Shown: positions 11,310 through 21,919 of the stretch, piece by piece
Numbering within the stretch: the stretch's first letter is position 1
How the letters are laid out: the number at the start of each line of letters is the position of its first letter
The notes under the pieces: model-generated
The model's input: the letters and a program-made list of their open reading frames with translations, nothing else
What the model was told of the DNA's origin: nothing
Database searches by the model: none
Program-made: the position numbers and the translations under genes
Origin: Craspedostauros australis
Lineage: Eukaryota > Bacillariophyta > Bacillariophyceae > Mastogloiales > Achnanthaceae
Assembly: GCA_026770025.1 (NCBI GenBank)
Contig: JAMXDE010000039.1
Location: 310,001-374,000 of the forward strand
Direction: 5' to 3'
Length of the DNA: 64,000 nt

Positions 11310-12099
11310 CGATGAAGCAGGACAGGGAGTCGATACATGTGATCAGAAACCGCCAGGGCGCTTGCAAAAAAGGTTCGCGATAATTTTCGTGAAGAGAAAA
11401 CAAAAAGCGAGCAACGAACAAAACAAACAGACCACCAGCGTCGGCAGAGTGTGGAGCCAAGGAGAGTCGTGCCACGAGACGCCATGGATGCAGTGACAAC
11501 TCCAGCATCAGAGCGTGCCAGAGATCAGTGTTCGGTTCCGCTTCTAATTGTTGGTTAGCTCACAAATAGCCAACATGCTCGTGCATCCAGAGTACTATGA
11601 GACGTGCCATCGGTTCGCGCCAATTGGGTGGTGGTAAGGAAGTCAACGAGGCAAAACCGATCTGTCATGGTTTGGGTGCATGCTGGTTCCCTTTGCACCA
11701 CTCCAGTCCTCAAACATAGGTTGTGGCTCTTCTCAATAGCCACAGAAGAGGTTCCCCATGAACAGGTATCCATGTGTGACTTCATTGGCACATCTCGATG
11801 GCTGATGTTGCCCACCCATCGCGTGCAAGTTCGGGATTGTTCCGCCAAAGGGCGGGGTCCACGATACATCGATGCATCACAGAGGTACCTCGTTGTCGCT
11901 ACCCAATGCAACCAGCCCGAACTCTGGAGCAATGGGTGTGTGGGCAAAGCATCCGCATGTGTGGCACCACCATTCTCTTGGATCCGAAACAACACCACGT
12001 TGTTTCATAAAATGCAACCTTACACAAACAACAAAGCGAAGCACAAACACACAACTCAAACCAGCTCAACCAACCCCTTGACACCAACGAAACATCATC
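11310..12099. other. Intergenic region before ZIP gene
   Basis: About 790 bp. Overlapping frames on both strands (for example around 11604-12080) look non-coding. It probably includes the ZIP promoter. No other structure seen. Confidence 0.4.
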
Positions 12100-13774
12100 A
12101 TGGGAGGCAAATTGGAAGACGATGAGACCGCAGTGGCATTCATCCTTGTGATTGCCGCTGGGTTGGCGACCGCCATCGGTGCTGGCGTCGTCTTCTCACC
12201 CAAGCTGGTCTCCCTTGCCAATCGCAAGACGTTGGCCATTTCCCTTGGAGCGGCTGCCGGCGTGATGCTGTACATCTCGCTTGTGGATATCTACGGCAAG
12301 GCCATCACGGGCTTTGAGGATGAAGGTCACAGCGAGGAGGATGCCTTCATCTATGCCACGCTTGCCTCCTTCGGAGGGTGCATGCTCATGCTGGTACGTT
12401 TCCCTCTGCCTCTCTTGCATCTCTTCTTGTCTCAGCATCATGTTTCACACACCCACATTCCGCAATCTCTCACATTCTCACCCATTTTCAACTTCGCCTT
12501 CTCCATTCGCACTTGCACTTGCCAATGTACATGCACATGCACATGCACTTGCCAATGCACGTACATACTCTATACACCATTGGTCTTCTGTGACTTCGTG
12601 TTCCATCACATCAGTTCCTCAATTGGCTTGTCGAGAAGATGATGAATGGCCAAATGGTCACTGCCGCCGACGTGATCATGCATGCTGGCCACAACGATCC
12701 AATCATGGACGCACCTCCTTCTCCCATCCTATCATCGGCTGGTCCCATGCACTACCTGGAGCCTGATCCGGCCAAGGAGATCGACCGCATCCATGAAATG
12801 GCAAAGGAGATGGTGGATGCTGAAGAATCCGAGGAGGTCGTTTCTGCCGATGGTGCCAATCACAGAAGTGATGGAAATGAGGCTGCTCCAGGTGTGGTCC
12901 GTGTCAACCCAACCTCATCCCCCACCCATGGAAAGCAAGATGTCGAGAAAGACGATGGCTCGTCAGATACATCTGATGATTCAGCTCTCGCCGCCATCAA
13001 GGCTGATCAAAGACCATTGATGCACATGGGCTTCGTGATGGCCCTCGCAATCGGTACGCAAACAGTGACGGTCTGTTCTGCTCTGTTCTGCTCTGCTCGT
13101 GTTTGTTGGAACAGATCTCAAACTGCAAGTATAATATCATCTGGACTTGACTGTGTGGTGCACACCAAAAGACAACTCATCGATTCTCACCGTATCATTC
13201 CACCTTCTCTGTGTATCTACTAATATTTGCGCCATTGCGTACGAACCTGTACCAATATGTATCAATGTGCATCAATGTGCATCAATGTGTACCAATGTGT
13301 ACCAATATCAATCATTACTACTCAACATTCACCAACATCTAACATGTGACGACAGCCATCCACAACTTCCCGGAAGGCCTTGTGACCTTCGTCTCCTACG
13401 TGGATGATCCGACCGTCGGCATCGCTCTTGCCGTCGGCATTGCTGTCCACAACATCCCCGAAGGTCTGTGTGTTGCCATGCCCATCTACTATGCCACTGG
13501 ACGCCGCTGGTACGCGTTCGGATGGGGGATCCTTTCCGGCGTCTCCGAACCAATCGGCGCATTGATCGGATGGGGCATCTTCTCCAGCACCTTCTCTGGC
13601 AACGCATACGGAATCGTCTTTGGGCTGGTCAGCGGAATGATGACCGTCATCTCCATCGACGAGCTGTTCCCAACCGCACAGCGTTACTGTCCAGATGACA
13701 GCAAGATTGTGACTTACTCCTTCCTATTTGGTGCATTTGCGATCGCATCTTCCTTGATGCTGTTCTCGGTGTAG
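12100..13774 (+). CDS. ZIP-family (ZupT/GufA-like) divalent metal transporter (three exons)
   Basis: Exons 12100-12393, 12615-13053 and 13356-13774 give 383 residues. Both introns have GTACG donors and CAG acceptors. The N-terminal exon encodes membrane helices 1-2 and most of helix 3. Exon 2 is mostly a large hydrophilic acidic loop with His residues, the usual variable metal-sensing loop between helices 3 and 4. The last exon has the two signature metal-site motifs HNFPEG (residues 247-252) and HNIPEG (276-281), then the SEPIGA motif, typical of the ZupT/ZIP11 branch. Import of zinc, iron or manganese into the cytosol is the family role; the substrate and membrane cannot be decided from sequence. 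Confidence 0.92.
13251..13310. repeat. 10-bp tandem repeat in ZIP intron 2
   Basis: Six adjoining 10-bp units of the form (A)(T/C)CAATGTG(C/T), with a few changes, lie in the intron just before the last exon. Confidence 0.8.
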
Positions 13775-14242
13775 GTTCGATGTAGGCTGGTTGGTAGCTG
13801 TTGGACAGTTGGTGGGGCAGATGCTGGACATCTGCTGAACATCGGCTGGGCGGGATGCCTAACCTTGGAAGACGCATCAGGCTCCTTGCTCTGCGGGATC
13901 TCTGCAGGAGCACAGATTCATACTCAACTGCATTCGTACCGTAAAATGATCATTGCATGTCAGACAAGATGAACGAACAAAAACAAAAACTTGAACATTC
14001 TACTCGTATCTGTATCCTCGTATAATACCAAATACATACAACAATTTGTCCACCATTCCGAATCCATTCACAGCAGCACCCTCGATCGTGAGGTGTTCCG
14101 GACAAGCTTGGGAAAGGGGAGTGGGCAACACGACGGCTGATGTTGTGATTGATAGCGATCTTAAATGTGCACGAGCAAACGTTTTGATGGACTGGTGGTT
14201 CATGGCGGATTTACACACTTTGCCACGTTCCAGAGTCCGATT
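13775..14242. other. Convergent intergenic region
   Basis: About 470 bp between the 3' ends of the ZIP and GHMP/UDPGP genes. AT-rich near 13975-14045, compatible with 3' UTR and polyadenylation signals. No gene seen. Confidence 0.5.
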
Positions 14243-17200
14243 TCAATTATTAAAGGAGCAAATAGATTCGAGATACGCAGCAGAACCATCCCGGAGCCAT
14301 CCATCGAGTTGCGCAGGGTCCTTCAGTTGACTGCCGCGGAGTCTGGGAACGACGACGAAGCTGCAATCCACATCTTCGAGTGATGAGATGTCGCTCCACA
14401 ATTTCTCGAATTGTGCGGTCGGGAAGACGTCCTCCTGACCGTTGCCCCACCGTTTCTTCACATCCTTCAACGCAACGTAGGTTGGTAGCCTTTGTGAAAA
14501 ATCAGACACCGCCTTGGCGACCTTCGTTGGATCGTCCAGGTCGTCTCGACTGAGTTGATACTTGCTGAGCAGTCCGTCGATGCGAATCCATGTCGTCATG
14601 GAGTTGTAATAATCGAACTTGAACTCATCCTTCTCGTCGAACAGCGCGAGCCCCTCGACCAGCCGGGGCTTGCCGTCTACACGCGCGAGACCGCCGCCGA
14701 CGTCTTCAATTTGGCGCGGAATCACTTCAAAGCTGATGGTGGAATCACCAGAAATGAAGAGTCCGAGCATGCCAGGATCCACGTCGGCTCCCACGGTGTC
14801 GATGTTGTGCAACATCAGGTACTGCAGCTGGGGCCGTTCCTTCAGCAACGACCGCAGCGTCCCATTGAGCAGGAGGTTCGGGATCTCGTAGTAATGGCCG
14901 ACGGGATGCAGGCATTGGAGAGGCTTGTTGTTGCGGTAGTCCGACGCCTCTCCGCAGGATGACGCCCACCCCATCAGCGCATGCCTTCCAGAGTCCTGAA
15001 CCTTCTGCGCCTGTTCGTCAAGCTTTTGCTGCTGCTTCTCTTCCCAGGCAAATTTCAAATCACGAATGGTTGGCACCAATCGAAGCCCGATGGATTTGCC
15101 TCGCGACTGGTACACGGGTCCTTCGTAGGCATGATTCTGAACCCGATCCAAATAGCGACGGATGGGCTCGTCGGTCATGTGACTCGTGGTGACGATGTGA
15201 GGCATTGGCGTTCCAACCATTTCGGATATTCGGCGGCTCTTCGCCAGGTGGACTTCGAGGAAGCTGCGATGCTGATCGGAAATCTTACAAAATGGATGCA
15301 AGGCCTTCACGCAACCAGCACCCTGCGTCCAGCGACTTCCAACTCCCGCAGCCAGCGTGACGACGGCAACGGCGCCCTTTCCAAGTTCGGTCTTGCCGAG
15401 TTCGATCATGTCTGGTGTAATCGCGTTCTCGCTGTGCACGACGTCGGTCGGTTCGCAGTTCTCGACAGAGACTGCACGGTCCAAACGATTTTGCTTCAGT
15501 CCGATGTCACCGCTTCGGTAGGCCTCGCGCACACGTTCGTGGGAGTCCTGATCAAAGCCAAGATCTGTCAGAATGGCATCCAACGCCTTCTCATTCGATT
15601 CTTGAGGATGTTGTTGGATTGTTGACGCATCGCTATCAGCACCATCGTTGTCACGAGTGCCTGCCTGTTCCATGGCATCCTCTGTCTTGGTTTCGAAACC
15701 AGGCACGTCACCTTCATGGAGTTGCGCAACGGTGCCGTGTTCGTTGATGGAGAAGTCGTACACGACGGGATCCATAGCAAATGGCAATGCATCCTCCATC
15801 TCCCGTTTGGTTTTCAGCATAATTTCTTGCATGCCGACTAAGGCCGCCTGCTTTGCTTCTGGTTTGAAGATGAAGCCCATGCCGCCACCGGAACAACCGC
15901 CCAGCATCCAGAAGCCCAGAAAATCGTCACCGAAACGCTCGCGTGCACGATCGATCAAGGTCTCCGTATACAGATTGGATGCCCACGGGATGATGGTCTG
16001 CAGCACTTCGTGGAAGTTGTAGGTTGTGAGTTTGGCGAGACGGGCGACATCGTTCGTCTTGAAGCATTCGAGGATGTCGTTCAGAATACCAAGAGCTTCT
16101 TGTCTGGCCTTCCATTCCTCCGCTTCTCGGAGGAGGTACTTTTCGGTGACCATTTCGAGGACCGGACCGACGTTCTGCGCCATTCCACCATGCACCAAGA
16201 CCAAACTATCCTGTAGCGCCTTCGTCAGCGCCGGTGGTGCCTCCACCTCCGTCAGCTGACGGTGCAAGGGGAGCAGACGACCGCGGCTGAGACCGTATTC
16301 CGGATCCTGCGGCTTTGGCGCCACACCTTCGATGAGCTTGATGCCTGGCCACAGACCGCCGGAATCCTGCCATCCGCCACCGCTGCCACCCAACCATTCG
16401 CCGAGAATGGCACGGGCGGCCGCCAGCCGACGCTCGCTCTCCAGCAATTCTCCAGTCAGCTCGGACGTCTGTCCTGTCGCCCGCATGCAGATCGAGATGA
16501 TCGATCCCAGCAGGTTAGTGGAGACGGCGAGGCGGGATCCCTTCGGAATGTCGTTGACGTTGGTCGTGAGATGCAGGCCCTTGCCCGGTCCGATCGTCTT
16601 ACCGAACAGATCCGCCAACGAAGCCGGTGATCCTTCCAACCCGGGCGGGACGATGCCCGATGCGATGATGCCGGCACGCAGCAGACCCAAATAATCGCCA
16701 CAAAAATCAAAGACTTGCGAGATATGCGTCAACTCCACCGTGCATTTCAGATCGATCGACGTGAGCCGCAGCACCGGCGCGTCCTCGATCACGGCGAGGT
16801 AGCTTTCGATGGGCGGGATGGGCGATGCGTGACGCCCGCGCACTGCCAGGTTCACGGATACGTTGAGAACGCGCGCGCCTTCGGGGAAATCCATGCCCAA
16901 AAAGAAGATGTCGCTCCATCCACAGTGAGACAGGTCCATTCGCACGGGTGTGCGTTCCACCAGCGGCTGTCCCAGCTGGATGAAGTCTTGGCGGAATGGA
17001 TGAGGATGTTCCTGCTCGTCGACATCCTCCAACTGGAACATCCACGCGTTGCCAGGATGCTGCTGCACCGAGATGCGGACCTGATCGGCCAGAGTTTGGA
17101 ATGCGAGATGGTAGTAAGCCTTGGCCAGCGCGCTGGAGATGGCCTGTGATGGTCCGCAATCGGTGTGGATCTTCAGGAAGACGTCAATGGCATTGCCAAA

Positions 17201-17494
17201 GTCGCGGTTGAGCAGGTGGAGGTACCCTTCGTGGGGGATGCTGCCTGTGGTGGGGACGTCGTCACGAACCAGGTAAAACCGATGGATAGCGTAGAGGAAG
17301 AACAAGGCCCGGACCTTCTCGTAGAGGTTGTCGGAGGCACGCACGAAGGAATCCAATGTTTGGCATTGCTCCAGCAGATCGGCCGTCGACATGCCGGAGC
17401 ATTGCTCAGATAGGGCGGCGTGGCGAACGGCATCATCTTTCGCCGTGATGATGTCAACCAGAGATGGTTTGGTGGCTGCATCATGGGATGCCAT
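14243..17494 (-). CDS. Fusion: L-fucokinase-like GHMP kinase + UDPGP-type sugar-1-phosphate nucleotidyltransferase
   Basis: One exon encodes 1083 residues from the ATG at 17494. Residues about 120-590 follow the L-fucokinase/GHMP pattern: RMDLSHCGWSD (185-195; compare the usual R-x-D-L-x-GGW-x-D), GGSGGGWQD (369-377), and the late Gly-rich loop GGCSGGGMGF (533-542). The usual phosphate loop GSGLGTSS is replaced by GSRLAVSTN at about 319-327, so kinase activity is uncertain. Residues about 700-1083 form a UTP-glucose-1-phosphate uridylyltransferase-like domain: LAAGVGSR (714-721) with a following Lys, then NIDTVGADVDP, GGGLARVDGK, DVKKRWGNGQEDVFP and QLDGWLRDGS. Salvage of a free sugar through its 1-phosphate to an NDP-sugar is inferred. 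The order is kinase first, unlike fucokinase/GDP-fucose pyrophosphorylase. An upstream in-frame extension starts only at GTG and encodes a Pro-Ser repeat, so it was not used. Confidence 0.85.
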   Translation of the reverse strand: MASHDAATKPSLVDIITAKDDAVRHAALSEQCSGMSTADLLEQCQTLDSFVRASDNLYEKVRALFFLYAIHRFYLVRDDVPTTGSIPHEGYLHLLNRDFGNAIDVFLKIHTDCGPSQAISSALAKAYYHLAFQTLADQVRISVQQHPGNAWMFQLEDVDEQEHPHPFRQDFIQLGQPLVERTPVRMDLSHCGWSDIFFLGMDFPEGARVLNVSVNLAVRGRHASPIPPIESYLAVIEDAPVLRLTSIDLKCTVELTHISQVFDFCGDYLGLLRAGIIASGIVPPGLEGSPASLADLFGKTIGPGKGLHLTTNVNDIPKGSRLAVSTNLLGSIISICMRATGQTSELTGELLESERRLAAARAILGEWLGGSGGGWQDSGGLWPGIKLIEGVAPKPQDPEYGLSRGRLLPLHRQLTEVEAPPALTKALQDSLVLVHGGMAQNVGPVLEMVTEKYLLREAEEWKARQEALGILNDILECFKTNDVARLAKLTTYNFHEVLQTIIPWASNLYTETLIDRARERFGDDFLGFWMLGGCSGGGMGFIFKPEAKQAALVGMQEIMLKTKREMEDALPFAMDPVVYDFSINEHGTVAQLHEGDVPGFETKTEDAMEQAGTRDNDGADSDASTIQQHPQESNEKALDAILTDLGFDQDSHERVREAYRSGDIGLKQNRLDRAVSVENCEPTDVVHSENAITPDMIELGKTELGKGAVAVVTLAAGVGSRWTQGAGCVKALHPFCKISDQHRSFLEVHLAKSRRISEMVGTPMPHIVTTSHMTDEPIRRYLDRVQNHAYEGPVYQSRGKSIGLRLVPTIRDLKFAWEEKQQQKLDEQAQKVQDSGRHALMGWASSCGEASDYRNNKPLQCLHPVGHYYEIPNLLLNGTLRSLLKERPQLQYLMLHNIDTVGADVDPGMLGLFISGDSTISFEVIPRQIEDVGGGLARVDGKPRLVEGLALFDEKDEFKFDYYNSMTTWIRIDGLLSKYQLSRDDLDDPTKVAKAVSDFSQRLPTYVALKDVKKRWGNGQEDVFPTAQFEKLWSDISSLEDVDCSFVVVPRLRGSQLKDPAQLDGWLRDGSAAYLESICSFNN

Positions 17495-18116
17495 GATGGC
17501 TTGTGGTTGTGGTTGTGGCGATGGTGATGGCGATGGTGATGGCGATGGCGATGGTTCTTGTGGTTGGCAATGACGTGCACAAGTACAAACCAGGAGTACG
17601 GAAACTGCGCAGATTGTGTGCAAAAGCAACACTCGTTCTTGTTGAGTTCACGATCACGAAGATCGTGCACACACCCATGTCGGCAGAAACAACGTGCGTA
17701 CCATGCATCTATCTGTAAAGTTCAGGTAATTTATCTATTTGATTGTATTATTGGAGAACTCCGTCAAGTAACGGTTTCCAACGGTGGTACAACTTATACA
17801 ATATTACCTGTATTTACCGCGTATCACGGTCTGCGTTTCGACGAATCTTGAGTGACGCACAAATGTGGTTGTTTCGTCACAATGGGTCGCGCTCGAATCA
17901 GACACACTCGTGCTGACAGAGACAGCAAACACAATCATTGCTTTTGCTCTCACTATCATCACAGGAAAGCTGCGGTGTTGACGGTGCGCGCTAGTTGCGG
18001 GTAGCGAAGGCGCGCTTCAAGTCGGAAGCTGGACGTGGAATCATCGCAATCGAGAGCAGAGCAGAGTAGTGGAGTCCGCACATGAGTGCAACATCGCAAA
18101 CATCGGCGCCGATGAG
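17495..18116. promoter_or_regulatory. Shared upstream region with GATGGC/GATGGT repeat
   Basis: 622 bp between diverging genes. A hexamer repeat (GATGGC/GATGGT) lies at about 17519-17555, close to the ATG of the minus-strand fusion gene. No gene seen. Confidence 0.45.
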
Positions 18117-20375
18117 ATGGATGTGGTCTGGCTGAAGCGGGATGTCCGACTCCAGGATCATGGGCCGCTGTCGGCCGTCTCGCTTTCACCCAATCCCGTA
18201 CTCATCCTGTACCTCTTCGAACCGGACCAACTGTGCGAATCTTCTGTGCATGGCAGCCATCTTGCCTTCATCCATGAGGGACTGCTCGATTTGGAAGCCA
18301 CGCTATCAACGGGTGCGATGGCATCATCGCCGACGCAACTGCCGCCGGCACAACGATCAGCACAAACATCAGCACAGGAGAAAGCGCCAGCAAGGATGAC
18401 ATCGTGTCCCAACCACGACAACGCTTTCAAATACATCACGGTCTGCTACAACGACGCGGTGGAGGCGCTCGATGCCTTCCACACCTGCGAAGGATACCCG
18501 CCCATCAAACGACTCTTCGCCCATGAGGAGACCGGTCACTGGAAGTCCTACATGCGTGATCGAGCCGTGCGACGTTGGTGCAAAACGAATCGCGTTCCGT
18601 TCCTCGAATTCTCCCAAACCGGCGTCACGAGATGCTTGCAAGATCGAGATCACTTCTCCCAACGGCTCAATCGGTTCCTTTCGCAACCATTGCACGCCAC
18701 GCCCAACGTACGCAACCTGCGACCCAAGATCATTCAGGTGCGACGATCGCAACATGCTACGATGCAAAATTTCCAAACGACAACCACCACATCGCCAATC
18801 GCACCGACGGTCATTCGTCTTTGTCCCAAACGGTTGCATTGGGATACGTTCGATGCCGTGCCGGCAGCACACAGAACGGATCGGCCAAAACGCTCACAGG
18901 AAGGAGGAGAAAAGCTTGCGTTGGCCACGCTGCGATCTTTCCTCATGCATCGAGGTGCGGGTTATTCGCCAGGTATTTCGTCACCGAACACGTCCTGGAC
19001 CACATGCAGCCGGCTATCGACGTACTTGAGTTGGGGACACATCTCCTTGCGCAAGGTTCTCGCAGCCTTGCGGCAACGGCAGGCCGAGATCCGGGCCCAC
19101 CAGTCCAACGCACGTGTTTTCTTCGATTCGCGGTGGGAACGATCGCTGGGCGCATTTGCATCCCGCATCCACTGGCGGTCGCACTTCCTTCAAAAGCTGG
19201 AAAGTGAGCCAATGTTGGAAAAGAGGGATCTATGTGCAGCCTACCAACCCCTGCGCCGCCAGGAGGGGGATTGGAATGAGGCGCATTACCAGGCCTGGAG
19301 CACGGGCAAGACCGGATTTCCATTCGTCGATGCCTGCATGCGCTGTCTCGTCCAGACTGGATGGCTCAATTTTCGGATGCGCGCCATGCTGGTGTCTTTT
19401 GCGACTCACAATTTGTGGTTGGATTGGAAGCGCATAGCACCGCATTTGGCAAGGGTGTTTCTGGACTTTGAGCCCGGCATCCATTATCCGCAGCTTCAGA
19501 TGCAGGCCGGGACGACCGGTATCAACGCGATGAGGGTGTACAGCGTCACGAAGCAAGCGAAGGAGCAGGATCCCAACGGTGAATTCATCCGCCGGTATGT
19601 ATCTGAGCTATCGAACGCGCCACCCAAGTACATCCACGAGCCGTGGAGGATGCCGCTTATCGTGCAACAGGAATGCAACATCACGATCTGCAAAAGTCCG
19701 TTGCAACCGGCCAAATCAAATGTCGGCAGTGTTGATGTTTTCGACTGCAACAACGGCGAGGGTACCAACAGCTGTGCCATTCGTCTCGCTCGTACTGCAC
19801 CAATACGCTCTTACTATCCACGACCAATCGTGGACGAAAAGAAGACAGCAAAGTTGGCAAAAGATCGGCTCGCCGCAATCCGCAAAATGGACCAAACCAA
19901 GATCATGGCCGCCGGTGTGTATCAGAAGCATGGGAGTCGGAGTTCACGACGGGATCAGATGAACGGCTGCAAACCAAAAACACTGTCCGCGGTCGTGGAA
20001 CATGACGATCCGACGAAGCAACACAAAATCACAGCTCTATTCGCGAGGAAAACCGATGTCAAGGCCATGCCTTTGCAATGCGATCTGGAGCAACATCATT
20101 CTGATCAAAGTGCCGCAGCAGTGTTGGATGCATCCAAAGCACCCGCGAGGGCTGACGAAACGAGGCAACGGGTGATACCGATTGGAATCTATAGGGGAAA
20201 GAGGCCGGCGCCGCGAGGGCCGATGCCGTCACAGAACAAACGGGCGAAAACCGACCAAGACGACATGGCAGCAGCCGACGGATGGAATTGCTTGGCATGC
20301 ACATTCCGAAACATGAAGCAGCTGGCATTGGCATGCGAAATCTGTGGAACACATCGATACGGGAATAAATCTTAA
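18117..20375 (+). CDS. Photolyase/cryptochrome-family flavoprotein with C-terminal RanBP2-type zinc finger
   Basis: 752 residues from the ATG at 18117, which gives the canonical beginning MDVVWLKRDVRLQDHGPL of the antenna-binding photolyase domain. The FAD-binding half is clear: a TGFPFVDACMRCL block, NFRMRAMLVSFATHNL, then LDFEPGIHYPQLQMQ, with the substrate-contact INAMRVYS region after it. The C-terminal extension is basic and low in conserved domains, but ends in a RanBP2-type zinc finger: Cys725, Cys728, Cys740 and Cys743, with the typical Trp before the first Cys, C-T after the second and a central Asn. Blue-light-driven DNA repair or light signalling is inferred. The zinc finger could bring RNA, ubiquitin or protein binding. 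Confidence 0.9.
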   Translation: MDVVWLKRDVRLQDHGPLSAVSLSPNPVLILYLFEPDQLCESSVHGSHLAFIHEGLLDLEATLSTGAMASSPTQLPPAQRSAQTSAQEKAPARMTSCPNHDNAFKYITVCYNDAVEALDAFHTCEGYPPIKRLFAHEETGHWKSYMRDRAVRRWCKTNRVPFLEFSQTGVTRCLQDRDHFSQRLNRFLSQPLHATPNVRNLRPKIIQVRRSQHATMQNFQTTTTTSPIAPTVIRLCPKRLHWDTFDAVPAAHRTDRPKRSQEGGEKLALATLRSFLMHRGAGYSPGISSPNTSWTTCSRLSTYLSWGHISLRKVLAALRQRQAEIRAHQSNARVFFDSRWERSLGAFASRIHWRSHFLQKLESEPMLEKRDLCAAYQPLRRQEGDWNEAHYQAWSTGKTGFPFVDACMRCLVQTGWLNFRMRAMLVSFATHNLWLDWKRIAPHLARVFLDFEPGIHYPQLQMQAGTTGINAMRVYSVTKQAKEQDPNGEFIRRYVSELSNAPPKYIHEPWRMPLIVQQECNITICKSPLQPAKSNVGSVDVFDCNNGEGTNSCAIRLARTAPIRSYYPRPIVDEKKTAKLAKDRLAAIRKMDQTKIMAAGVYQKHGSRSSRRDQMNGCKPKTLSAVVEHDDPTKQHKITALFARKTDVKAMPLQCDLEQHHSDQSAAAVLDASKAPARADETRQRVIPIGIYRGKRPAPRGPMPSQNKRAKTDQDDMAAADGWNCLACTFRNMKQLALACEICGTHRYGNKS

Positions 20376-20569
20376 CTTCTGTGCTTGCGCCGTTGAAATG
20401 AACTGCAGGACGAGAACAGTAGAATAGAGCACTCTAGAATACTCTTACATGGGCGTCAATCGAGGAGGTTTGAACGGATGAAATAAGAAGGGCCGCTGTG
20501 GAAATGCCCGCCTGCAATAGAACCAGTCCGGCATCCTATCCGCCTTCTCCTTTCAACCCCGTCAAACTG

Positions 20570-21919
20570 TTAGCCCTCCCAAACGTAACTTGTCCCTGTC
20601 GAGAAGTCCACAATGGTGTCGCCTGGTTGATAATCATGGTCGTAGTCCAGCAAGAATTGCATGATCCACTTTTCGTGACGCTGCGACATGGCCTCGCTGT
20701 AATGCAAGAGCTCTGTCTTGCTCCGGTACAGCAGTGCGGTTCCTTCTTGAGGCAGTTGTGCAAAATCGTCTTCGGGAAATACGGTTCGACCACCGACGCC
20801 TTCTGGAAGCGTGTTGAGGTACAGAAGTAATGTGGCGTCCTTTCCATCGACATGAGGAGGGACTAGTATTTGGTGCCGTCGTTGCCGTCGTTATTGTCAT
20901 TGCCAGTAGTATGGAGGATGGAGTGAATGGCACATTGCAGAACATCATTTGTGAGAGAATGCGGTCCGTTGTCGAACAAGTGAATTTGGTGGGCGTGAAT
21001 GAATGAATGAACGAACCAACGAGCAACGAAACATACGAGGAGTGGCACCTTCAGCATTGGCCTGCACTGCGTATCCCAGGGCAATGTTCTGGTCATCTGC
21101 TGGCATACTTCATGCCTTTTATTTTTGCTTACCTCCGTCACCATGATCGTAGTATACAATCGTGCAATCCCGAACGACCACCGTCTTGGGCGTCGGCCGT
21201 ATCCACGCCCCTTCCTCGTAGACAAAATCACGTTCCATCGACATCAATTGCAATATCCGGCTCTTCAGCAACGTCTCGATGACTTCCTGGTCGACACGCA
21301 ATCGAAAACCGCCGGTATCCGTTGCCTTGAGCGCTGGGGCTTGACCATTCTCGCCGTTCGTACTACTGCTGCTGCCGCTGCCGTCAGTCGTCAAGTGCTC
21401 CTCGATCAGTTGCTTGCCTTCTTGGGTGATGCCATCCTGCTCAATCTCCTTGTTGACGCGTGCATTGAGGTAGTCGTCGCACTCTTGCGCGCCGTTCTGA
21501 ATCGCTTGCGTTGCCCAGTTGCGCAGGAAGGCGCACTCATCCGCCGCGAGGAAGTTGGGGATTTCCAGAATTGGCGGCGAAGATTGACTGTGGCCATTTT
21601 CCGCATGCACGCCCAGTGCGAACGATGCACCAGGGAAGGCGCGCAGGTTGGGTTGCATGCCCCATGTATCTTGGATGATGGCTGGGACAGCACTCACTTG
21701 TTCTGCCGTTGAAGCAAGGCGGGTGAAAGATGTGGCTGGTGACGCAATGGGCGCAAACCGCGCCGAACTGATCATGAGGCTTCGCGCATTGTTCGTTTTG
21801 TGTTGGACGAAGCACGATGGGAAGCCAGTCTGCTGGTTGTTCGCATCCGTGAGAACTGCTGAATGAAAGAGAACTGCAGCAATGGCGATGGTGGGACAGG
21901 TGCCAATCTTCTTCTTCAT
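20570..21919 (-). CDS. Prolyl-4-hydroxylase-like 2-oxoglutarate/Fe(II) dioxygenase (two exons)
   Basis: Exons 21133-21919 and 20570-20862 (intron 270 bp, GTAAGC donor, TAG acceptor) give 359 residues. A signal-peptide-like start precedes the enzyme, so the secretory route is likely. Joining the exons yields YYDHGDGVPPHVDGKD, which places the iron-binding HxD pair at His266 and Asp268. The distal His is His316 (ELLHYSEAM), and the 2-oxoglutarate-binding Lys is most likely Lys327 in RHEKW. The YLNTLPEGVGGRTVFPE block is typical of the P4H family. Hydroxylation of prolines in secreted or wall proteins is the likely role. Without splicing, exon 1 alone would lack the whole metal site. Confidence 0.88.

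Noticed and set aside
13251-13310. Spaced repeat considered as a CRISPR-like array
   Set aside because: The units are 10 bp and directly adjoining without spacers, inside a eukaryotic intron; it is a simple tandem repeat.
17495-17632. N-terminal extension of the GHMP/UDPGP fusion with a Pro-Ser repeat
   Set aside because: It begins at GTG rather than ATG and consists largely of a hexamer repeat; the ATG at 17494 is the first proper start.
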